The position numbers and the translations under genes are program-made. A stretch of 64,000 bases of DNA, taken from Burkholderia sp. FERM BP-3421 (GTDB taxonomy: Bacteria > Pseudomonadota > Gammaproteobacteria > Burkholderiales > Burkholderiaceae). Location: NCBI RefSeq assembly GCF_028657905.1, contig NZ_CP117780.1:1-64000 (forward strand), given 5' to 3'. The notes below the pieces were generated by a model. The model was given only the letters and a program-made list of their open reading frames with translations, had not been told where the DNA came from and did not search any database. Positions 52,925-63,552 of the stretch are shown piece after piece. How positions within the stretch are numbered: the first letter of the stretch is position 1; every line of letters begins with the position of its first letter.

Positions 52925-55194
52925 GGTCTTCTCCATCGAGCGGCGGCTTGCAATACGCGCCGTACCCACCCGGGATGGGGCAGCGCGCCGTAGTCGTATT
53001 GGGTGTAGCGGTAGCCCTCGTATTTGCCGCCGTAGCCGCCCAGGCGCGGTGCGAATCCGTTGAGCACCGCGCCGGCGGACGTGACGCCGCCGCGGCGCAA
53101 CCGCTTCAGCGATTCGCGCAGATCGCCGATGCGGGTCTGTCCCGCGCGGACGATCATCAGCACGATGGGCGCGTGGCGGCCGATCACGGTCGCGTCCGCC
53201 GCGGCGAGCACGGGCGGCGCGTCGATCAGCACGTAGTCGTAGCGGGCGCGCAGCGTATCGAGCAGCGGGCCGAGATGCGGGCCGAACAACAGCGCATCGG
53301 GATTCGCGGGCAGCGCGCCGGTCGTCAGCAGGTCGACGTGCGGGGCCACCTCGGGGCGCAGCGCGGCGTCGACCGGCATCGCGCCGTCGAGCACCTCCGC
53401 GAGGCCGGGCTGGCGCGCCAGACCAAAATACTGATTCAGATGGCCGCGCCGCAGGTCGGCGTCGACCACGGCGACGCGATGGCCGCTGCCGCCGAGCACG
53501 GCGGCGAGATTGGCGATCACGAACGACTTGCCCGCGCCCGGCTCGGCGCTCGTGATGAGCAGCGTACTGTTGCTCGCGCCCGACTGGCCGAAGCGCAGCG
53601 CGGTGCGCAGGCTGCGCAGGCTCTCGACCGCCGGATCGCCGGGCGCGTTGACGGCGAGCAGATGCTGGCCGCCCGCGAGCGCGGTGATGTGGCGATGGAG
53701 CGCGCGCTGCGCGGCGGCGGCGGGCACCACGGCGTAGACGTCGAGCGGCAGCGCGCGCTCGATCTCGTCCGGGCTCGCGACGCCGCCGAACAGCAGGTCG
53801 CGGGCGAATGCGAACGCGATGCCGAGCACGCAGCCGGCGAGCGTCCCGCCCAGTATCAGAACGAGTTTGTTCGGCTTGACGGGATCGTCGGGCACCACCG
53901 GAAAATCGACGATCCGCACGTTGCCGACTTGCCCTGCCTTGACGAGTTGCAGCTGCTGCACATTGTTGAGCAACGCCGTGTAGAGGTCGGTGTGAACGCG
54001 CACGTCGAGCGTGAGACGCGCGACGTCCTGCTGAAGATCCGGCATGCGCTTGATCTGGCGCTCGATGTCCGCCTGTGCCGCGCGCAGCGCGCCGATCTGG
54101 CGATCGAGCGCGACCAGGCTCGGGTGGCGCTGATTGAAACGCGTCGTCAGTTCGTCGCGCTTCTGTTGCAGCAGCAGAAGCTGCGTGCGCGTCTGCGCGT
54201 CCTGCTGCAGGCTGAGACGGGCTTCCTCGGGCAGGTCGATGGTGCCGTTCTGGTTGCGCATCGCTGTGAAGCGCGCCTCGGCGTCCTGCAACTGCCGTTT
54301 CATCGTCGGCAGCTGCCGTTCGAGGAAGGCCAGCGATTGCGCAGCGTCGGCGGACTTGCGCGCGACGTTCTGCGCCGCGTACTGGCGGCCGATTTCACTG
54401 AGCAGGCGTTCGACGCGGCCGGGATCGTCGCCCGTCAGCGTCGCGATCACGACGCCCGACTGCTTGACGCGTTCCTGGACGGTCAAGGCGTCCTGCACAT
54501 CGCCGATGATCTGGCTGCGCGACTGGCGCACCAGCGCGAAGCGCGTGCCGGGCGGCGCCTGGAACCCGGCGACGTCGAGCGTGAGCGGGCCGTACGCCGA
54601 CGCGATGGTCGCCGGCGCGCCGACGCGGCCTTGCACCGGCGCGTCGACGCCGGGGCCGCTCAGCAGCCAGACGCCCGGGAGCGGCGTCGTCAGCGTGAAG
54701 CGCTCGCCTTCCAGCGCGGCGGGCACGTCGAAGCGCGCGATGTCCGCGCTTTCGGCGCCCCACGCATAGCCCCCGAAGCCGGCGAGCCAGGCGGGCGGCA
54801 CGCCGCCGATCAGCCGCGACAGCGGCGCGCCGATCAACGGCAAGCGCTTGGGCCGCGCGTCGACGAAGTAGCGGACGCGATCGACCGAACGGGTCACGAC
54901 AAGCCGCGACGCGACGATCTGCGCTTCCGCGGCGGCGGACGATTTCACGTCGAAGAGCGCCGAGACGTCCGCGACCAGATTGTTGGCGGCCGCGCCTTCG
55001 GGGGCACTCTCGACCTGGATCATCATGTCGGCCTGATAGCGGGGCGGCAGCAAAACCGCGCCGAGCGCGCCGAACAGCAGGCCGGCGAGGGTGGCCGCGA
55101 CGATCCAGCGGTGCTGGGCGATCAGGATGTCCAGCACGCCGACGAGATCGAGTTCGTCGCGGAGATCGTCGGGAAAATCTGCAGCAGTGGACAT
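52921..55194 (-). CDS. wzc: Wzc-type tyrosine autokinase / chain-length regulator
   Basis: A 757-residue inner-membrane protein. An N-terminal Wzz domain with flanking helices (about 30-50 and 475-495) and long coiled-coil stretches is followed by a cytoplasmic BY-kinase domain with Walker A SAEPGAGKS, Walker A' VVDADLRRG and Walker B VLIDAPP. The C-terminus has a Tyr cluster (GGKYEGYRYTQYDYG) that is autophosphorylated. Phosphorylation cycles with the Wzb phosphatase control polymer length and export with Wza. ATG at 55194 was chosen. It lies 52 bp after wzb. Confidence 0.94.
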   Translation of the reverse strand: MSTAADFPDDLRDELDLVGVLDILIAQHRWIVAATLAGLLFGALGAVLLPPRYQADMMIQVESAPEGAAANNLVADVSALFDVKSSAAAEAQIVASRLVVTRSVDRVRYFVDARPKRLPLIGAPLSRLIGGVPPAWLAGFGGYAWGAESADIARFDVPAALEGERFTLTTPLPGVWLLSGPGVDAPVQGRVGAPATIASAYGPLTLDVAGFQAPPGTRFALVRQSRSQIIGDVQDALTVQERVKQSGVVIATLTGDDPGRVERLLSEIGRQYAAQNVARKSADAAQSLAFLERQLPTMKRQLQDAEARFTAMRNQNGTIDLPEEARLSLQQDAQTRTQLLLLQQKRDELTTRFNQRHPSLVALDRQIGALRAAQADIERQIKRMPDLQQDVARLTLDVRVHTDLYTALLNNVQQLQLVKAGQVGNVRIVDFPVVPDDPVKPNKLVLILGGTLAGCVLGIAFAFARDLLFGGVASPDEIERALPLDVYAVVPAAAAQRALHRHITALAGGQHLLAVNAPGDPAVESLRSLRTALRFGQSGASNSTLLITSAEPGAGKSFVIANLAAVLGGSGHRVAVVDADLRRGHLNQYFGLARQPGLAEVLDGAMPVDAALRPEVAPHVDLLTTGALPANPDALLFGPHLGPLLDTLRARYDYVLIDAPPVLAAADATVIGRHAPIVLMIVRAGQTRIGDLRESLKRLRRGGVTSAGAVLNGFAPRLGGYGGKYEGYRYTQYDYGALPHPGWVRRVLQAAARWRRP

Positions 55195-55246
55195 GGCGAT
55201 AATCAGTGGGTGGGTCGTCGCGGGCGGCGGAACGGAAGACGGGGTT

Positions 55247-55705
55247 TCAAGGCCCGGACAGGGCGGCGGCCGCGTCGATCCGATCGCGCCAGTGCGTGAC
55301 GCAGCGCTCGAGGTGATCCAGGCACGCGGCGAATGTCTCGGGCGGGCCGCCGTATGGATCGGCGACATCGGGTGGGCCGACGCCGGGCCCGGCGAGATTG
55401 AACACGCGGCCGCGCGTGAACGGGTAACGCGCCTCGAGGCGGCGGCGCTGCGCGGTTTCCATCACGAGGATCAGGTCGGCCCGTGCGCAGGCGAGGGCGG
55501 TCAGCGCTTGCGCGCGGTGCACGGACAGATCGAGCCCGCGAAGGCGGGCCGCATCGCACGCGCCTTGCGCCGCGGGGGCGCCGCCCCGCGCGGCGATGCC
55601 GGCCGAGCGGATCGTCAGGTGCGGCAGCGCGCGCCGCAGCAGCGCCTCCGCGAGCGGGCTGCGGCAGAGGTTCGCGTGGCAGACGACCAGGATCGAACCG
55701 ATCAC
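55247..55705 (-). CDS. wzb: Low-molecular-weight protein-tyrosine phosphatase (Wzb)
   Basis: A 152-residue phosphatase with the P-loop CHANLCRS (CX5R) at the N-terminus and the general-acid Asp in ADPYGG. It dephosphorylates the Tyr cluster of Wzc. The GTG at 55705 overlaps the wza stop (GTGA) and is the preferred start; another GTG lies one codon upstream. No ATG is available near the conserved N-terminus. Confidence 0.92.
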   Translation of the reverse strand: MIGSILVVCHANLCRSPLAEALLRRALPHLTIRSAGIAARGGAPAAQGACDAARLRGLDLSVHRAQALTALACARADLILVMETAQRRRLEARYPFTRGRVFNLAGPGVGPPDVADPYGGPPETFAACLDHLERCVTHWRDRIDAAAALSGP

Positions 55706-56898
55706 CACCAGCCTCCCTTCGCGGCATTCTGCACGTTGTAGGCCGCCGTCGTGCCACCGAGAAGCTGCGCGATCACGCGGTTCCAGCGCACGATGCCGGG
55801 CGCGTCGACGTAGACGACGTCGTCGGGTCGCAGTTCGATCTGCTGGGCGAGCGCGAAGCCCTGCGGCGATTTCGCGTTCAGGTGGTACACCTGGGCATCG
55901 ATCGGGCGGCTGAGCGCGAGCGGATCGCGGCGCACGTCGCGCAGTTCCCGGACATTCTCGGGCGGGCGCACCAGATAGATCTGTGACGGATCGCTCGTCT
56001 CCTGGCTCGGTTGCGCCATGCCAAGCGCTTGCGACAGCGTGAGGCGGCCATCGGAGCGGAACTTGACCGCGCCGGGACGCTGCACCTCGCCGAGCACGAA
56101 CACGTTGAAGTCGCTCTGCGGCGGCACGCGCAGCACGTCGCCGTCGACGAGCGGGACGCGGCTCGCGTCCAGTCCGCGCGACGTGTACTCCGGCAGGCAG
56201 ACGCCGTAGCGTCGGCCGGCGCGCAGCAGCGTCATGCGGCTCGCGTCGCCCGTGCTGAGCACGCCGTCCGCCTCGTGCAGCGCCTGCGCGAGCGTCATCG
56301 GCACGTCGGTGATCGGTTTCACGCCGGGCGAATGCACTTCGCCGTTCACGTACACCTTCTTGCTGCGGTAGCCGATCACGCGCAGCGAGATCTGCGGATC
56401 GTGGATGTACGGCTCGAGCGCGGCCTCGAGCCGCTGCTGCGCCTCGATCTCGGTCATGCCGCCGACCCGGAAGCGCTTCACGTACGGAAACTGCAGCAGG
56501 CCGTCCTCGCTGACGACGTAGCCCGGCAGCCGCTGGCTCGCGAGGCCGACGCTCTGCGGCTGCGCGCCGCCCGTCGAGCCGATGTCGTAGGTGAGATTCG
56601 GCATCACCAGTTCGGGGTGGTCCCAGACGATGACGGAAATCACGTCGGCCGGGCCGATCCGGTAAGGCTCGCCCATGCCCGCGAGCGCATCGGTCTCGCA
56701 ACGTTTCGCGAGTGCCTGTTCGTTGAGCGCGTCGAGTTGCGCGATATTCGACGGAGCGAGTTCGGTGACCGCGATCGGCGGCCCGGCCAGCGCGCGCGCG
56801 TCGAACTTCATGCCGGGTGCGAGCACACAGCCGGACAGTCCGCACAGCAACGACAGAAGGGCGCACCCGCGTGCAAGCCCAGGAAGTGGAAACAGCAT
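55702..56898 (-). CDS. wza: Outer-membrane polysaccharide export lipoprotein (Wza)
   Basis: A 398-residue lipoprotein (lipobox LSGC, Cys24). It contains the Poly_export domain (YRIGPADVISVIVWDHPEL) and two SLBB repeats (KVYVNGEVHSPGVKPI and NVFVLGEVQRPGAV). It forms the octameric channel through which polymer leaves the cell, contacting Wzc in the periplasm. The C-terminal segment before WW would be the outer-membrane helix. It overlaps wzb by 4 bp and lies 99 bp after the initiating transferase gene. Confidence 0.94.
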   Translation of the reverse strand: MLFPLPGLARGCALLSLLCGLSGCVLAPGMKFDARALAGPPIAVTELAPSNIAQLDALNEQALAKRCETDALAGMGEPYRIGPADVISVIVWDHPELVMPNLTYDIGSTGGAQPQSVGLASQRLPGYVVSEDGLLQFPYVKRFRVGGMTEIEAQQRLEAALEPYIHDPQISLRVIGYRSKKVYVNGEVHSPGVKPITDVPMTLAQALHEADGVLSTGDASRMTLLRAGRRYGVCLPEYTSRGLDASRVPLVDGDVLRVPPQSDFNVFVLGEVQRPGAVKFRSDGRLTLSQALGMAQPSQETSDPSQIYLVRPPENVRELRDVRRDPLALSRPIDAQVYHLNAKSPQGFALAQQIELRPDDVVYVDAPGIVRWNRVIAQLLGGTTAAYNVQNAAKGGWW

Positions 56899-56997
56899 CG
56901 TCGATTCGAATGAGAGTGGGAAAGACTGCCGCGCCGCCCCGCCCGGGGATCCGCGGCGCGGACCCGCCGAGGCGGCCGCGGACGACGCGCGGCCGGA

Positions 56998-58367
56998 TCA
57001 GTGTGCGTTGGCGCCTCTGAACCCTTTCAGGACGGTGAGCAGCACGATCTTCAGGTCGAACCAGAAGGTTCGGTTGCGAATGTAGTAAAGGTCGAACGCG
57101 ACGCGGTCCGCCATGTTCTCGACGCGTCCGGTTTCGCCGCGCAGGCCGTTGACCTGGGCCCAGCCGGTGATGCCCGGCTTGATCCGGTAGCGATACATGT
57201 AGTGCTTGACGAGGTTCTTGTAGAACTCGTCATGCTGGGTCGCGTGCGGACGCGGTCCCACGACCGACATCTCGCCGCGCAGCACGTTGAGGAACTGCGG
57301 CAGTTCGTCCAGGCTCGTGCGGCGCAGGAACGCGCCAATCCGGGTGATGCGTGGATCGTGCCGCGTCGCCTGCGTGACCTGGTTGGCGTGCTCGTGATGC
57401 ACGACCATCGAGCGGAATTTGTAGATCGTGAAGACCGCGCCGTCGGCGCCCATGCGGCGCTGGCGAAACAGCACGGGACCGGGGGACGACAGCTTCACGG
57501 CGATCGCGATCGTGGCGAGCGCCGGCGCGAGCCCGATCAGCGCGAGCGCGGCGAACATGCGGTCGAAGATCGCCTTCGGCACGATCTGCAAGCGGTTGAC
57601 GGGCGAGGTCACGATATTGATCGCCGGGACGCCGAGCAGCTCGACGGCGCCGGCGTCGCCGAACGCGAGGCTGCCGAGGTCGGGGAAGAAACGGATGTTG
57701 ACGAAATCGTGCTGGAAGGTCTCGACGAACCATTCGACGGGCTGCGCCTCGCCCGGCCGGCCGACGATCCAGACTTCCGACACCTGCTCGCGACGCACCG
57801 CGACGACGAACTCCTCCAGCCGGCGGGTAACGGGCACGCCGAGCACGTTCGTGTTGTCGTGTTCGCGCATATCGAACACGATCGCGGGCCTGAAACCGGC
57901 GTGGCGGGCGAGCAGGACCCGCTTCACCATGCGGCGGATCTCGGTGTCGCCCGCCACGATCGCGACCGCGCGGCCGTTGCGGCCGGTGCTGCGCAGATAA
58001 TTGAGCGTCGCGCGGATCGACACTTTCGTGCACAGCAGCCCGACGATCGACAGCAGGCTCCACAGCGCGAACCAGCCGCGCGACACCAGCGTGGATTCGC
58101 GCGTCGTGAACACCAGCACCACGTTCATCGCTTGCACGGTCGTCCAGGCGAGCAGGGTGTTGAGCAGCAGCGCGAACACCGGCTTGCCGCGCCAGGAGCG
58201 GTAGACGTCGAACAGCGGAAAGATCACGAGCGACAGCGCGACCGAGGAGCCGACGAGCAGGGCCTGGAGATCGGAGAAGCCGCTCGCGGTGTCGAACCGC
58301 AACAGATGCGCGCCCAAGGCGGCGAGCAGGATCAGGAAGACGTCCGCGAGTTGCGACAGAGTGGGAA

Positions 58368-58371
<4 letters not shown>
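56998..58371 (-). CDS. Undecaprenyl-phosphate sugar phosphotransferase (WbaP/WcaJ type)
   Basis: A 457-residue polyprenol-phosphate hexose-1-phosphate transferase that starts repeat-unit synthesis. Four N-terminal helices (to about 115), a CoA-binding-like Rossmann domain (about 130-250), a fifth hydrophobic segment and the conserved catalytic C-terminus (KFRSMVV, RRTSLDELPQFLNVL, VGPRPH, PGITGWAQVNGLRG). The sugar, usually glucose or galactose, cannot be decided. ATG at 58371 overlaps the stop of the AraC-type regulator gene (ATGA). Confidence 0.93.
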
Positions 58372-59300
<929 letters not shown>

Positions 59301-60486
59301 TGATATCCCACTGTATATTTACGGATTCCTTTCTGAAATTGAATATTAAGGCTTGTAAAGCCATGAGCCGATAGCGGCGTCGGATCGAGCCTGCATATTG
59401 TCGGATTTTGTCGGGGATTTGCCGCAAAGCGAAAATCCCGAGCGTTGATACTAAATAAATGATCGAATTGTTATTGGTTTTATATTTTATTTAGAAGCCT
59501 TCAGTGAGGCTGGGGCATGCGACGGCGGCAGTCGGGGCAAGTAAAACGATATGATAAGTTCGAAGCGAATACGCGGTTTTACGTAGCCGGAGAACCAGGT
59601 ATTCGTGTGTTCGGCCAGCCAACGATACCGTCCGAGCAGCTCGCCGCTTTGCTTGTGGCGATGGGCCTGCGAGCCGTGGCGCTTACCGACTTCACATGAT
59701 ACTGGCAACGAGTAAAGTCGGAATTCTTGTCCGAAGTCAATTTAATGGGGCGTCTTTAGTACGCTTGGGTTTGATGGAGACAGTGAGTTGGCGGCCACTT
59801 TTTGTCACCGCGATTCAAGGAAGTTGCTGGGCGGCGCCAATTATTCTGGCTGGTTTGAATTGAGTCGCGAACGTTTGGCTCGGGTCTGGCGAGATTTTTT
59901 TGGCTTTGCCTTTCTTCCACTGAGTACGCTAATTCGGCTGATAAATCGGATGCAGGAATATTCCGAGTTGACATGACTTTTCTCCGCGGCAAAGTGAGTG
60001 GCGAGGCCGCGGGAGGCGGTTGCAGAACGCCGCCTTCGCCCGTACCGGCAGACCTCGATGAGTGAGCGACGGCGAACCCGAGATTCACCGATTGTCGCGC
60101 TGCGCCTGATTCGCGTCGGCGACTCGAAGCACGCGCCCCAGGCGCTTGTGTTCGATGCAGCGCCTTGATCGATTTCGTCCAGGCGGTCCTCCTTATTACC
60201 TGCAGCGCAACACACGGCCATCGGTCAGGCTTTCGATCCCATGCGGTCGATCAGCTTCCGTTCTCGTGCGTATCCTCCAGCAAGTACATCAGCCGGGCGC
60301 ACTGTACCGTAAGCGATTTCGTCACTTTTCCCAGCTCGGGCCGCCGTCGGCGCCAAGTCCAAATTCTCGTCGGGTGCGTATTGAAGCCGCTCTTCGGCGG
60401 CTTTGCGAAGCGCGCGTTGTAAGCGGCCATGGAAGAGGGCATATACCGCTGCCCTCTCGATCCTGATTCTCCGTGCGCGGCGGATC
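59301..60486. other. Gene-poor region with IS relics
   Basis: About 1.2 kb. Apart from an IS5-type relic at 59508-59708 and a small hairpin near 60383-60402 I find no supported gene. Frames of 60-126 codons at 59756-60221 and 60165-60422 lack family features. The left part (59301-59500) is AT-rich and likely holds the promoter of the polysaccharide operon. Confidence 0.45.
59508..59708 (-). mobile_element. IS5-family transposase relic
   Basis: The minus-strand frame reads LLGRYRWLAEHTNTWFSGY then KPRIRFE, which matches the C-terminal region of IS5-type transposases (consensus GRHRWVVERTHAWF...RLRIRFE). The rest of the gene is missing, and the sequence after RFE no longer fits the family. Confidence 0.6.
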
Positions 60487-60508
60487 GCCGGCCGCGTGCG
60501 CGGCCGGC
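60487..60508. terminator. Perfect 22-bp palindrome after the metalloprotease operon
   Basis: A perfect inverted repeat of 10-bp arms with a 2-bp centre (GCCGGCCGCG and CGCGGCCGGC) lies 10 bp downstream of the minus-strand gene ending at 60519. It is well placed to stop that operon. It lacks a T-run, as is common in GC-rich genomes. Confidence 0.55.
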
Positions 60509-60518
60509 CTCGAACGCA

Positions 60519-61106
60519 TCATGGACAGGCCGTGCGTCGCATGTACCAGTCCGCCCGCGGCTCCGTCTCGACCCGCGTGCCTTTCGGCACCGACGTGTTC
60601 AGCAAAACGAACTGCCAGCACTGGTGACGTGCATCGTCGGTCAGCGTGACCGGCCGGTTGACGTCGACGCGCCGTGGCTCATCGTGCTCGAGCAGATAGA
60701 CGAAATCGCCGTTGATCTTGCTGACGACGTGGCCGGGCAGCAACTGGCTGCGCTGGCCGCCGTTTGCCGTCAGCCGCAGCCATGGGGTGTCGTCCCCCGC
60801 GGTGCGAAAGGTCATGATCCGCATCGGCCCCGCCGGATGCATGACGACCCATGCCGCGACATACTGGGCGCCCAGGTGCCTGGGAAGCTGCGCCGGCCAG
60901 GGCGAGATGCTGACCTGCTGTTCGTCGAGCCGGAATTGCAGCCCGGCCTTCGCATGCAACTCGAAGTGCGGCACGAGCACCTCCGCCGCCGCGCCTGCCA
61001 CGGGCGGCGGGGAGAGACCGTCGATTCGCAGGGGTTCCGCGGGAAGCGGCATCGACAATCCGAGAAGTACGGCGACAGCGGCGCCCCGCAAACCGAAAGT
61101 GGCCAT
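60519..61106 (-). CDS. Secreted protein of unknown function
   Basis: A 195-residue protein with a signal peptide (cleavage near PLPA-EPL, residue 24). The mature part is beta-rich with a single conserved-looking DARHQCWQFVLLNTSVPKG segment near the C-terminus and a Cys just before the end, giving a possible disulfide. I do not recognise the family. It starts 13 bp after the metalloprotease gene and probably acts with it, for example as an inhibitor, chaperone or co-secreted factor; this is inferred from position alone. Confidence 0.7.
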   Translation of the reverse strand: MATFGLRGAAVAVLLGLSMPLPAEPLRIDGLSPPPVAGAAAEVLVPHFELHAKAGLQFRLDEQQVSISPWPAQLPRHLGAQYVAAWVVMHPAGPMRIMTFRTAGDDTPWLRLTANGGQRSQLLPGHVVSKINGDFVYLLEHDEPRRVDVNRPVTLTDDARHQCWQFVLLNTSVPKGTRVETEPRADWYMRRTACP

Positions 61107-61119
61107 CCATGATCTCCCG

Positions 61120-63240
61120 TTACTTGGCGCTGACTTGCTTCAGATGCGCGAGCAAGGCCGCGGGCAGGGCTTCTTCCGTCTCGATCCGGCTGACCTTGAT
61201 CAGCGGCGGCTGAACGGCGCCGATCCCAAAGCTTTGCGCGATTCCGACGAGGTTGTAGTTCTTGCCGGTCACCAGCGCGAGATGATCCCAGTCATTGTAG
61301 TCGCGCAGGATCGCATAGACGGGTCGGCCGAAGTTGTCCGTCTGAGCCGTCAGCGACAATAGGTACGGAACTTCCTGCTTGACGCCGTCCAGGTTCCAGT
61401 CGCCAAAAGCGGTGGGCACGGCCCCCGCACCCCGGCCGACATAGTCATTTTCGCTGAGCGCATTCTCGTTCAGGTTGAGGCCGCTACCGTCGGAGTAGTC
61501 GATCTTGAAGCTGTCCGAGGTCGGGCCGTGCGGTAACGCGTTGGCGGGATACGTCCCCGCCGCATAGATTGCGTTCGGCATCCTCGTATTGGGCACCGGG
61601 ACGCCGTCCCAGGCATTCCGACGATAGTAGTAGCGCTCGACTGCATCAGTGCCGGTGCCGTCGGTGGGTACGCCCGACAGCTGGTACAGATAGTTCATGA
61701 TGCTGAGGTAGTTCGGCTTATTGTTGATGCCTACGTCGCCGCCGTGTTGCAGACCCAGGCTATGGCCGAATTCGTGCATCAGCGTGGCGGCCTGGTAGTT
61801 CACGCGTATCATTTTCCCTGCGTCACTCAGGTCGTTCGCGAGGGCCCCTCCTAAGGTCACGAGCGCCTTGTTGCCGGGTAGCTCGGAAGAACCGGACGAT
61901 CCCGCGCCGCCGTTGCTCCGTTGCGAAGAGGCAAGCAGACCATAGCGGAAGAAGGCCCGGCGTCGCGGATCGACGTACTGGCTATAGTATGAATACATCG
62001 ACGTGCAGCCGTCGTCGAGCTGTGTGCGGCTCGGATTCTCGCCGAGCGTGGTGACCTGCGAGCACCTGTTGAAGGGGCGTTCGTGGCTCTTGCCGTCAAG
62101 ATTGTAGTGAGTGCCGTCGACATTGGCGGAGAAGCGTGTCCCCGCATCGAAGTGCACCACGATGTGGTGCGGGTTGAACGCATTGACCATCTTGGTCAGC
62201 GCGGCCTCCTGCAACTGGCGGGCCGTGTCCTGGCGAGCCGCGCCGGCGTCGTCGCCCATGTAGTCAAGCTGGATGAACATGTCCTTCTGTCCCTTCCGCG
62301 CGCCCATCGCGTACAGGTTCAGGCCTGCGTAGGTTCCGCTCGCAGCCTTGGCCGTGTCGGGGATACCGTCGTGATCGCTGTCCGTGACGCCCGCCGCCAC
62401 GTCGTTGGGCCCGCCGGGCGTCGGGAAGTTGACCAACGTCCAGTCCTTGCTGGTTCCGGTGACGGTGAAATGGTTGCTGAGACGGACGAGGGACTGGTCA
62501 TGCGTGTCCAGCGGATCCAGTGACTGGCTGCCGACGTAAGTCGCCGGAGGTGTGGCGAAAGCCGGCACGCTCGGGCCTGCCCACGCGGCCCTGGTGAGCG
62601 GAGCGGTGGTGTTCGCGCCGAAGCGGACGAAGTCCACCGTTTTTGCCGCCGCCGTCGCGGTTTTGGCCGCCTGCAGCTCGATGAATCCGCCGCTGTTGCT
62701 CCAGTACGGCAGGTAGGTCTCGCTGGCGTCGAGAATGTAGACGACCTTGCTGGTGTCGGTCACGGTCGAATTCGTCAGGTAGGACGACTTCTTCCCCGCG
62801 ATCACGACGTAGCCGTGGGCCGGGATCGCCACGTCAGGCAGCGCGTAGTCGACCGATTCGCTGATCTGCGACGGATCGTTCTGTTCGATGCCGCCGGTGC
62901 GCAGCACGTAGTCCCTCAGGTTCACCGCGACATCCTGCTTGTTGTACAGCTCCACCCACGCGACGCTGTTGGTCACGACTCCCGTGTCATAGTTCTTGTC
63001 CTGGCGAAAGTTGCCCGCCACTTCACTGATGAACAACCCGGTCGGCGCGACCTCGGCGGCTCGCTGTTCCGCCATGGATTGAGCGGATTGGGCGGCGTTC
63101 GCCTGTGCTGATGTACCGGCGGCGGAGGACGGCGCGGGGCTGCCGTCACCGCCGCAGGCGGTGAGAAGCAGCGCGGCGCAGAACGGGAAGAGCTTCCAGA
63201 GCATGTGCAGCCCGGCATGGCGTATGCAGACGTGACGCAT
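61120..63240 (-). CDS. Metzincin metalloprotease lipoprotein with lamin-tail-like domain
   Basis: A 706-residue lipoprotein (lipobox LTAC). Residues about 65-250 look like a lamin-tail domain (ISEVAGNF, VAWVELYNKQDVAVNLRDYVL). A calcium-type DSDHDGIPD motif follows. The protease domain carries the metzincin zinc site HEFGHSLGLQH (H489, E490, H493, H499) and a Met-turn at LSIMNY. Large inserts surround it. It should be active on the cell surface. ATG at 63240 was chosen because the signal follows; a second ATG 12 codons later is possible. Confidence 0.85.
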   Translation of the reverse strand: MRHVCIRHAGLHMLWKLFPFCAALLLTACGGDGSPAPSSAAGTSAQANAAQSAQSMAEQRAAEVAPTGLFISEVAGNFRQDKNYDTGVVTNSVAWVELYNKQDVAVNLRDYVLRTGGIEQNDPSQISESVDYALPDVAIPAHGYVVIAGKKSSYLTNSTVTDTSKVVYILDASETYLPYWSNSGGFIELQAAKTATAAAKTVDFVRFGANTTAPLTRAAWAGPSVPAFATPPATYVGSQSLDPLDTHDQSLVRLSNHFTVTGTSKDWTLVNFPTPGGPNDVAAGVTDSDHDGIPDTAKAASGTYAGLNLYAMGARKGQKDMFIQLDYMGDDAGAARQDTARQLQEAALTKMVNAFNPHHIVVHFDAGTRFSANVDGTHYNLDGKSHERPFNRCSQVTTLGENPSRTQLDDGCTSMYSYYSQYVDPRRRAFFRYGLLASSQRSNGGAGSSGSSELPGNKALVTLGGALANDLSDAGKMIRVNYQAATLMHEFGHSLGLQHGGDVGINNKPNYLSIMNYLYQLSGVPTDGTGTDAVERYYYRRNAWDGVPVPNTRMPNAIYAAGTYPANALPHGPTSDSFKIDYSDGSGLNLNENALSENDYVGRGAGAVPTAFGDWNLDGVKQEVPYLLSLTAQTDNFGRPVYAILRDYNDWDHLALVTGKNYNLVGIAQSFGIGAVQPPLIKVSRIETEEALPAALLAHLKQVSAK

Positions 63241-63552
63241 AGTGTTCCCTCTGTGTGGCGGCGGCGGGCCCGAACGGCGCTGAGAACCGACCAGCCTGCC
63301 ATTTATGTTTGATAGTGAAGAAATTTCAGTGGGTGAGCGATCTTGCTTAAGCGCACGAAAAACAGGTAGTCCTCCTAAAAATATAAAGTGATAATTTCCA
63401 TGCTGCTTTCCGATAATCGAACCCTGTCGGTTAATAAGATCCAATATGTGAACACGTCTCTTTACGAAATGCTTTCGCGTGCTTTAACGTTGACAGGATG
63501 GGTTGCAGCTGACTTTCCGCTGCGGGTTCCTATGAAATCCACTGACTCGCGT

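Noticed and set aside
52867..55299. 810-codon plus-strand frame opposite wzc
   Set aside because: His/Arg/Gln-rich shadow; the minus frame contains the Wzz and BY-kinase motifs.
59756..60422. Small frames between the polysaccharide operon and the metalloprotease operon
   Set aside because: No start signal or similarity; overlapping on both strands.
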